NCBI RefSeq assembly: GCF_000613185.1 | Contig: NZ_CCBB010000003.1 | Location: 1,550,001 to 1,614,000 of the forward strand | DNA: 64,000 nt | DNA from: Mycolicibacterium cosmeticum | Lineage (GTDB): Bacteria > Actinomycetota > Actinomycetes > Mycobacteriales > Mycobacteriaceae | Reading direction: 5' to 3' | Shown: piece after piece, positions 56,140-64,000 of the stretch | How positions within the stretch are numbered: position 1 is the stretch's first letter | How the letters are laid out: each line of letters starts with the position of its first letter | Translations under genes and position numbers: made by a program | The notes under the pieces: generated by a model | The model's input: only the letters and a program-made list of their open reading frames with translations | Told to the model about the DNA's origin: nothing | Databases searched by the model: none

Positions 56140-59100
56140 ATGCATTTGAAGAGTCTCACGCTGAAGGGCTTCAAGTCCTTCGCCGCGGCGACGACTCTGC
56201 GCTTCGAACCGGGCATCACCTGCGTCGTCGGGCCCAACGGGTCGGGCAAATCCAACGTCGTCGACGCCCTGACGTGGGTGATGGGGGAGCAGGGCGCCAA
56301 GACGCTGCGCGGCGGCAAGATGGAGGACGTCATCTTCGCCGGCACGTCCTCCCGGGCGCCGCTGGGCCGCGCCGAGGTCACGCTGACCATCGACAACTCC
56401 GACAACGCGCTGCCCATCGAATACTCCGAGGTGTCCATCACCCGGCGGATGTTCCGTGACGGCGCCGGCGAATACGAGATCAACGGCAGCAGTTGCCGTT
56501 TGATGGATGTGCAGGAGCTGCTGAGCGACTCCGGCATCGGCCGTGAGATGCACGTCATCGTGGGGCAGGGCAAGCTCTCCGAAATCCTGGAGTCCCGCCC
56601 CGAGGACCGCCGTGCCTTCATCGAGGAGGCCGCCGGTGTGCTCAAGCACCGCAAGCGCAAAGAGAAGGCGGTGCGCAAGCTCGACTCGATGCAGGCCAAC
56701 CTGGCCCGGCTCACCGACCTCACCACCGAGCTGCGCCGCCAGCTCAAGCCGTTGGGCCGCCAGGCCGAGATGGCGCGCCGGGCCCAGACCATCCAGGCCG
56801 ACCTGCGCGATGCCCGGCTGCGGCTGGCCGCCGACGACCTGGTCACCCGGCAGACCGAGTTCAACGACACCAACCAGGCCGAGACCACCCTGCGCCGCGA
56901 ACACGACGAGGTCAGCACCCGGTTGGAGGCCGCCACGCTGGAGCTGACCGCTCACGAGTCGGCCGTCGCCGAGTTGTCCCAGCGCGCGGAAGCCGCCCAG
57001 CAGACCTGGTTCCGGTTGTCCGCGCTCGCCGAGCGGGTGAGCGCCACGGTGCGTATCGCCACCGAGCGCACCCAGCTGCTGGATTCGGCGCCAGAACCGA
57101 CACCCGGCCGGGATCCCGACGCGCTGGAAGCCGAGGCCGACCTGGTGGCCGAGGAGGAACGCCAGCTGCTCGAGGAGCTGGAGGAGTCGCGCTACGCGCT
57201 GGAGGCGGCCCGTGCCGAGCTGGCCGAGCGCGAGCGGGTGGCCGCCGAGGCCGAACGGGCGCAACGGGCCGCCGCCCGTGCCGAAGCCGACCGCCGGGAG
57301 GGCCTGGCCCGGTTGTCCGGACAGGTCGACACCATGCGCACCCGCGTCGAATCGACCGACGACGGCATCGCCCGGCTGACCGCCCGGATCGAGGAAGCGG
57401 CGGCCCGGGTCGAGCACGCCCAGGCCGAATTCGAACTGGTCCAGGCCAAGGTGGGTGAACTCGACGAGGGCGAGGTCGGCCTCGACGATCACCATGACCG
57501 GTCGGTGGCCGCGCTGCGGCTGGCCGACGAACGGGTCGCCGAATTGCAGGCCGCCGAGCGCAGCGCCGAACGCCAGGTGGTGTCGCTGCAGGCCCGCATC
57601 GACGCGTTGTCGGTGGGCCTGGAGCGCAAGGACGGCGCCGCCTGGTTGGCCGAAAACCATGGCGACAACGGACTTTTCGGCTCCATCGCCAAGCTCGTCC
57701 GGGTGCGCGAGGGGTTCGAGGTGGCGGTCGCCACCGTGCTCGGGTCGGCCGCCGACGCGCTGGCCGCCGAGAACCCGGGCGCCGCGCGTGCCGCGGTGGC
57801 CGCGCTGAAGGAGGCCGATGGCGGCCGGGCCGCGATCGTGCTGGGCGACTGGCCGGTGTCGGCGCGGCCCCATTCCGGCGCACTCGACCACGACGGGCGC
57901 TGGGCGTTGGATCTGGTCGAGGTTCCCGACCGGCTGCGCGGCGCGATCACCGCGCTGCTGGCCGACGTGGTGGTGCTCGACGACCTGTCGCACGCCTTGG
58001 ATTTCGTTGCCGCGCAACCACATCTGCGTGCCGTCACCGTCGACGGTGACCTGGTGGGTGCCGGCTGGGTGAGCGGCGGTTCGGACCGCAAGGTGTCGAC
58101 GCTGGAGATCGCGTCGGAGATCGAGAAGGCCCGCACCGAGCTGACTGCCGTCGAGCGGCAGAGCGCCGAGCTGACGGCCGCGCTGGCCGGGGCCATGCAG
58201 GAGCAGCGGGCCCGCCAAGACGCCGCCGAGCAGGCGCTGGCCGCGCTCAACGAGTCCGACGCCGCCATCTCCGCGATCTACGAGCAGCTCGGCCGGCTGG
58301 GCCAGGAGGCCCGCAACGCCGATGCGGAGTGGCAGCGCCTGATCAAGCAGCGTGACGAACTGGAGGCCGGCCGCGCCGCGGCCGTCGAGGAGCTCACCGA
58401 GCTGGAGACCCGGCTGCACAACGCGCAGCAGGAGCCGATGTTCGAGGTCGAGCACGTCGATCGGCAGGAGACCACCGTCGCCGCCGACGCGGCGCGCGCC
58501 ACCGAGGTGGAGGCCCGGCTCGCCGTGCGTACCGCCGAGGAACGCGCGAATGCCGTTCGGGGCCGGGCGGATTCGTTGCGTCGGGCCGCCGCCGCCGAAC
58601 GGGAGACGCGGGCCCGGGCGCTGCGGGCGCGGGAGGCCCGCGAGTACGCCGCGACCGTCGCGGCCGCGGTGGCCGAATCGGGCCGGCTGGTCGCCGCCCG
58701 GCTGGGCGCCACGGTGACCGCGGCCTCCCGGATCCGCGACGAACTGGCCACCGAACGCCGGCTGCGCGCCGAGGCGCTCAGCCGCGCGCGCACCGAGGTC
58801 ACCGAGCTGAGCGCCAGGATCACGGCGCTCACCGATTCACTGCACCGCGACGAGGTGGCCAAAGCCCAAGCGGCCCTTCGCATCGAACAGCTGGAACAGC
58901 AGGCCCTCGAGCAGTTCGGTCTGGCCGCCGCCGATCTGATCGCCGAGTACGGTCCGCACATCCCGCTGCCGCCGACGGAGCTGGAGCTGGCCGAGTACGA
59001 GCAGGCCAAGGAGCGCGGTGAGCAGGTGACCGCCCCGGCGCCCATGCCGTTCGACCGGCCCACGCAGGAACGCCGTGCCAAGAAGGCCGAGCGGGAACTC

Positions 59101-59721
59101 GCCGAGCTGGGCCGGGTCAACCCGCTGGCGTTGGAGGAGTTCGCCGCGCTGGAGGAGCGCTACAACTTCCTGTCCACCCAGCTCGAAGACGTCAAGGCGG
59201 CCCGCAAGGACCTGATGGACGTCATCGAGGAGGTCGACGCGCGCATCCTGACGGTGTTCGCCGAGGCCTACGCCGACGTGGAACGCGAGTTCACTCAGGT
59301 GTTCGCGTCGCTGTTCCCGGGCGGTGAGGGCCGGTTGTTGCTCACCAATCCGGAGGACATGCTCACCACCGGCATCGAGGTGGAGGCCCGCCCGCCGGGC
59401 AAGAAGGTCAAGCGGCTCTCGCTGCTGTCCGGTGGCGAGAAATCGCTGACCGCGGTGGCGATGCTGGTGGCCATCTTCCGGGCCCGGCCGTCGCCGTTCT
59501 ACATCATGGACGAGGTCGAGGCCGCGCTCGACGATGTGAACCTGCGCCGGTTGTTGGGCCTGTTCGAGCAGCTGCGGGAGCGCTCGCAGCTGATCGTCAT
59601 CACGCACCAGAAACCCACCATGGAGATCGCCGACGCGCTGTACGGCGTCACCATGCAGGGCGACGGCATCACCCAGGTGATCTCGCAGCGGATGCGCGGC
59701 GAGCAACTGGTCACCCAGTAG
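56140..59721 (+). CDS. smc: chromosome condensation and segregation ATPase SMC
   Basis: A 1193-residue SMC protein. Walker [18 protein letters not shown] near residue 32, coiled coil, hinge (about 510-660, [16 protein letters not shown] to [13 protein letters not shown]), second coiled coil, then signature [14 protein letters not shown] and Walker [14 protein letters not shown]. The start at ATG 56140 gives the standard [14 protein letters not shown]. ScpAB is not in the window. Its stop overlaps the convergent isomerase gene by 11 bases. Confidence 0.97.
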   Translation: MHLKSLTLKGFKSFAAATTLRFEPGITCVVGPNGSGKSNVVDALTWVMGEQGAKTLRGGKMEDVIFAGTSSRAPLGRAEVTLTIDNSDNALPIEYSEVSITRRMFRDGAGEYEINGSSCRLMDVQELLSDSGIGREMHVIVGQGKLSEILESRPEDRRAFIEEAAGVLKHRKRKEKAVRKLDSMQANLARLTDLTTELRRQLKPLGRQAEMARRAQTIQADLRDARLRLAADDLVTRQTEFNDTNQAETTLRREHDEVSTRLEAATLELTAHESAVAELSQRAEAAQQTWFRLSALAERVSATVRIATERTQLLDSAPEPTPGRDPDALEAEADLVAEEERQLLEELEESRYALEAARAELAERERVAAEAERAQRAAARAEADRREGLARLSGQVDTMRTRVESTDDGIARLTARIEEAAARVEHAQAEFELVQAKVGELDEGEVGLDDHHDRSVAALRLADERVAELQAAERSAERQVVSLQARIDALSVGLERKDGAAWLAENHGDNGLFGSIAKLVRVREGFEVAVATVLGSAADALAAENPGAARAAVAALKEADGGRAAIVLGDWPVSARPHSGALDHDGRWALDLVEVPDRLRGAITALLADVVVLDDLSHALDFVAAQPHLRAVTVDGDLVGAGWVSGGSDRKVSTLEIASEIEKARTELTAVERQSAELTAALAGAMQEQRARQDAAEQALAALNESDAAISAIYEQLGRLGQEARNADAEWQRLIKQRDELEAGRAAAVEELTELETRLHNAQQEPMFEVEHVDRQETTVAADAARATEVEARLAVRTAEERANAVRGRADSLRRAAAAERETRARALRAREAREYAATVAAAVAESGRLVAARLGATVTAASRIRDELATERRLRAEALSRARTEVTELSARITALTDSLHRDEVAKAQAALRIEQLEQQALEQFGLAAADLIAEYGPHIPLPPTELELAEYEQAKERGEQVTAPAPMPFDRPTQERRAKKAERELAELGRVNPLALEEFAALEERYNFLSTQLEDVKAARKDLMDVIEEVDARILTVFAEAYADVEREFTQVFASLFPGGEGRLLLTNPEDMLTTGIEVEARPPGKKVKRLSLLSGGEKSLTAVAMLVAIFRARPSPFYIMDEVEAALDDVNLRRLLGLFEQLRERSQLIVITHQKPTMEIADALYGVTMQGDGITQVISQRMRGEQLVTQ

Positions 59722-60751
59722 CGCTGACCCCGATCTCGCGCAAGCCGGCGAGGTCGGCGGCGCCGCAGCCGTGCAGGCAGATGCGCAATTCGGCGATGAA
59801 CCGTTGCAACCAATCCTGGACGGCGGCAGCGGATTCGATCGCGGGCACCAGCAGCGGCCGGGCGACGGCCACCACGTCGGCGCCCAGCGCGATCGCCTTG
59901 GCGGCGTCCATGCCGGTGCGGATGCCACCGGAAGCCACCAGCGGCATGCCCGGCAACGTGCGCCGCACCTCGACCAGCGCCTGGGCGGTCGGGATACCCC
60001 ATTCGGCCAGCTCGGGGTCGTTGATCCGGCCGTAGCGCACGAACTGTTCCACCCGGGCCCACGAGGTGCCGCCGGCGCCGGCCACGTCGACGGCCGCGAT
60101 CGGCACATCGGTCAGCTGCGCGGCCGCGGCCGCCCCGATGCCGTGGCCGACCTCCTTCAGCAGCACCGGGTAACCGATGGCCGCGGTCAGTTCGCGCAAT
60201 CGGTCCACCGACCCGGTGAAGTCGGTGTCGCCGCCGTGCTGCATCGCTTCCTGCAGCGGGTTGGTGTGCACCGCAACGGCATTCGCACCCACCTGGCCCA
60301 GCGCCGCCCGCAGGTCGGGCACCACGTCGGGCCCCAGCTGGGCCAGCCCGATATTGCCGACGAGCAGCACGTCCGGTGCCACCTCCCGGACCCGGAAGGT
60401 GCTGTCGGCATCGCCGAGCATGACCCGCTGTGAGCCGAGCATCATGCCGATCCCCAGCGCCTGGGCCGCGCTGGCCAGGTTGCGGTTGATGGTGCCGGAC
60501 AGTTCCGAACCACCGGTCATCGACCCGATCAGCACCGGCGCCCGCAAACCGACCCCGAGGAAATCGGTACTCAGGTCGATCTCGCCGAGATTGGTCTGGG
60601 TGAGCGCGTTGTAGGGCAGCCGGTAGCGCTCCAGACCGGTGCGCACGGTCTGATATTCGACCGGCTCGGACAGGCAGACGTCGATATGGCGGCGTTTGCG
60701 CACTTGGATGGCGTCGGCGGGGGTGCCCGCGAAGCCGGGGCCGATCGTCAT
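59711..60751 (-). CDS. fni: type 2 isopentenyl-diphosphate delta-isomerase
   Basis: FMN- and NADPH-dependent interconversion of IPP and DMAPP. The 346-residue form starting at ATG 60751 was chosen because the longer frame crosses into ftsY. Blocks: [62 protein letters not shown], and the phosphate site [15 protein letters not shown]. Genes for type 1 isomerase occur elsewhere in many mycobacteria, so this could be a second, non-homologous isomerase. It is inserted antisense between smc and ftsY. Confidence 0.94.
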   Translation of the reverse strand: MTIGPGFAGTPADAIQVRKRRHIDVCLSEPVEYQTVRTGLERYRLPYNALTQTNLGEIDLSTDFLGVGLRAPVLIGSMTGGSELSGTINRNLASAAQALGIGMMLGSQRVMLGDADSTFRVREVAPDVLLVGNIGLAQLGPDVVPDLRAALGQVGANAVAVHTNPLQEAMQHGGDTDFTGSVDRLRELTAAIGYPVLLKEVGHGIGAAAAAQLTDVPIAAVDVAGAGGTSWARVEQFVRYGRINDPELAEWGIPTAQALVEVRRTLPGMPLVASGGIRTGMDAAKAIALGADVVAVARPLLVPAIESAAAVQDWLQRFIAELRICLHGCGAADLAGLREIGVSATG

Positions 60752-60776
60752 CGGGCCGCCCTGAGACAATGGCGGC

Positions 60777-62162
60777 GTGTCAGATGCCTTATGGATCGCA
60801 CTTGCGGTCATCGCCGTTCTGGTCGTCGCTGCGCTGGTTGTCGGGCTGGTGCGCTACCGGCGCCGGCAGATCAGCCTATCCAAGCAGGACACCCCCACCG
60901 GAATCGATCGTTCCGGCGGATACACCGCGGCATCGGGCATCACCTTCGCCGAATCGACGAAGGCGCCCGCGCAGACCCCTGAGCAGACCGCTGAGCCCAC
61001 TTCGACGGGCACTGGTGCGCCCGGCGTCGGTGATGACGCCGCGGTCCCGCGTGACGCACCCAAACGCACCATCGCCGACGTGCAGCTGCCCGAGCCGCCC
61101 GTCGAGGTGGCCGAGCCGCCCGTCGAGGTGGCCGAGCCCGAGCCGAAGCCGGCACAACCGGCGCCCGAGCCGCAGCCGGCGCAGCCGGCAACTGAGCCGA
61201 AGCCGGCACAGCCGGCACCCGCGCCGGTCGTCGAGGAGATCGCCCCCAGTGAAGGCCGCCTGGAGCGGCTGCGTGGCCGGCTGGCGAAATCGCAGAACAC
61301 CCTCGGCCGGGGCATGCTGGGCCTGCTCGGCGGCGGTGATCTCGACGAAGAGTCGTGGGAGGAGATCGAGGACACCCTGCTGATCGCCGACCTCGGCCCG
61401 GTGGTCACCCAGTCCGTGGTCGCGGCGCTGCGCGAGAAGATGGCCAGCGCCGGCGTGCGCACCGAGGCCGATGCCCGCGCCGTGCTCAAGGAGGTGCTGG
61501 TCGCCGAGCTGCACCCGGAGCTGGACCGCTCGATCAAGGCGCTGCCGCACGCCGACAAGCCGTCGGTGCTGCTGGTCGTGGGCGTCAACGGCACCGGCAA
61601 GACCACCACGGTGGGCAAACTGGCCCGCGTGCTGGTGGCCGACGGCCGCCGGGTGGTGCTGGGCGCCGCCGACACCTTCCGGGCCGCCGCGGCCGACCAG
61701 CTGCAGGCCTGGGCGTCGCGGGTGGGTGCCGAGGTGGTCCGCGGGCCGGAGGGCGCCGACCCGGCGTCGGTGGCCTTCGACGCCGTCGACAAGGGTGTCG
61801 CCGCCGGCGCCGACGTGGTGGTGGTCGACACCGCCGGCCGGCTGCACACCAAGACCGGCCTGATGGACGAGCTCGGCAAGGTCAAACGCGTCGTGGAAAA
61901 GCGCGCCAAGGTCGACGAGGTACTGCTGGTGCTGGACGCCACCATCGGCCAGAACAGCCTGCCGCAGGCCAAGGTTTTCGCCGAGGTCGTCGACATCACC
62001 GGGGTGGTCCTGACCAAGCTCGACGGAACCGCCAAGGGCGGCATCGTCTTCCGCGTGCAGCAGGAACTGGGTGTGCCGGTGAAGCTGGTCGGCCTCGGTG
62101 AGGGACCCGACGACCTGGCCCCGTTCGAGCCCGCCGCGTTCGTCGACGCACTGCTCGTCTAG
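60777..62162 (+). CDS. ftsY: signal recognition particle receptor FtsY
   Basis: SRP GTPase that docks ribosome-SRP complexes at the membrane. The 461-residue protein has an N-terminal TM-like segment ([20 protein letters not shown], residues 5-24), an acidic Pro/Ala/Glu-rich A domain (about 35-160) with a duplicated PPVEVAE unit, then the NG domain: [38 protein letters not shown], and [10 protein letters not shown]. The start is GTG 60777. Confidence 0.97.
   Translation: MSDALWIALAVIAVLVVAALVVGLVRYRRRQISLSKQDTPTGIDRSGGYTAASGITFAESTKAPAQTPEQTAEPTSTGTGAPGVGDDAAVPRDAPKRTIADVQLPEPPVEVAEPPVEVAEPEPKPAQPAPEPQPAQPATEPKPAQPAPAPVVEEIAPSEGRLERLRGRLAKSQNTLGRGMLGLLGGGDLDEESWEEIEDTLLIADLGPVVTQSVVAALREKMASAGVRTEADARAVLKEVLVAELHPELDRSIKALPHADKPSVLLVVGVNGTGKTTTVGKLARVLVADGRRVVLGAADTFRAAAADQLQAWASRVGAEVVRGPEGADPASVAFDAVDKGVAAGADVVVVDTAGRLHTKTGLMDELGKVKRVVEKRAKVDEVLLVLDATIGQNSLPQAKVFAEVVDITGVVLTKLDGTAKGGIVFRVQQELGVPVKLVGLGEGPDDLAPFEPAAFVDALLV
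61091..61132 (+). repeat. 21-bp tandem duplication in the ftsY acidic domain
   Basis: Two exact adjacent copies of a 21-base unit (61091-61111, 61112-61132) encode PPVEVAE twice, followed by looser [12 protein letters not shown] repeats to about 61225. The region is intrinsically disordered and tolerant of length changes. Confidence 0.85.
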
Positions 62163-62203
62163 ACCCTCTTCTTCGGGACCCGCCGAGGGTGAACACGCAG
62201 CGT

Positions 62204-62251
62204 GTAACACCGGTGAAACGAAACCGGCCGATCCGTTCACGCGCACGAAAC
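62204..62251 (+). promoter_or_regulatory. GlnR-box array upstream of amt-glnB
   Basis: GTAAC-N6-GAAAC at 62204-62219 is an exact match to the actinobacterial GlnR consensus GTnAC-N6-GAAAC. A second weaker box TTCAC-N6-GAAAC lies at 62236-62251. In M. smegmatis GlnR activates the amtB-glnK-glnD operon on nitrogen starvation. The boxes are 93-140 bases upstream of the amt start, a normal activator distance. No other gene is seen in the 181-base gap. Confidence 0.75.
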
Positions 62252-62343
62252 GCAGGCGCGTCGTAGGCGAAACAACTACTCAGCAGAGTTCCCTACCAGG
62301 TCAACGGTGCCTGACCGTGGCATGTCGAAGGAGGAAGCTGGGA

Positions 62344-64000
<1,657 letters not shown>

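Noticed and set aside
56131..58455. 774-codon reverse open frame within smc
   Set aside because: It mirrors the coiled-coil codons of smc; the Leu/Gly/Gln/His-rich translation is a frame artefact.
62163..62190. Weak hairpin ACCCTC/GAGGGT after ftsY
   Set aside because: Only 6-bp arms with a 16-base loop; insufficient to call a terminator.

Overview
This window is chromosomal DNA from a mycobacterium, most likely a fast-growing Mycolicibacterium of the M. smegmatis type. The sequence is very GC-rich, uses many GTG starts, and genes often overlap by 1-4 bases. The backbone follows the order known from M. tuberculosis Rv2996c to Rv2919c: serA-leuB, FAH-family hydrolase-gltX-tRNA-Gln/Glu, iclR<>leuCD-hupB, mutT1-ppk-fbiD, gpsA-(cystathionine lyase)-ddl, DUF3515, thiL-ung-rpmB, DhaL/DegV-recG-HNH, AKR<>lipN-dsbA-vkor-pyc-rsmD-coaD, sepIVA, yceD-rnc-mutM, osmC-acyP-smc-ftsY-amt-glnB. 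The large PDIM/PGL lipid locus that lies between coaD and sepIVA in M. tuberculosis is absent; a hemerythrin-domain gene is there instead. No insertion sequence, prophage or CRISPR array is visible.

Layout. 1-9670: end of serA, leuB, a membrane protein, ahpCD, a RibD/DHFR-like reductase, an MFS transporter, a secreted lipase, a fumarylacetoacetase-family hydrolase and gltX. 9801-10058: tRNA-Gln(CTG), tRNA-Glu(CTC) and a strong terminator. 10072-13408: a DUF1800/DUF1501 pair (the second with a Tat signal) downstream of an IclR regulator that faces leuCD. 13486-16405: leuC, leuD, hupB. 16498-20421: reverse-strand mutT1, ppk and fbiD. 20456-26806: gpsA, a Cys/Met PLP enzyme, ddl, two envelope proteins, a small Lrp-type RAM-domain protein, thiL and ung. 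26889-31809: rpmB, a DhaL/DegV kinase-like gene, recG and an exported HNH protein. 31813-33471: a transmembrane Ser/Thr kinase.

33515-38331 is the most distinctive accessory block: a TetR regulator divergent from a tightly coupled operon of two mycofactocin-type short-chain dehydrogenases, a tandem carboxymuconolactone-decarboxylase-like protein and an aldehyde dehydrogenase. Two near-identical 13-bp palindromes lie between regulator and operon, and a truncated TetR C-terminus follows it. This looks like a regulated alcohol-to-aldehyde-to-acid catabolic unit of unknown substrate. Catalase, two tandem aldo/keto reductases and lipN come next.

42669-50051: an envelope disulfide-bond pair (DsbA-like and VKOR), pyruvate carboxylase, rsmD (apparently starting at CTG), coaD, a hemerythrin-domain protein, sepIVA and a classical terminator. 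50068-52451: a two-gene sulfur-scavenging style pair (LLM flavin monooxygenase and SfnB-like). 52615-62162: yceD-rnc-mutM, osmC-acyP-smc-ftsY, with an opposing type 2 isopentenyl diphosphate isomerase. 62344 to the end: amt and the start of glnB/glnK, preceded by a perfect GlnR-box match, marking a nitrogen-starvation operon cut by the window edge.
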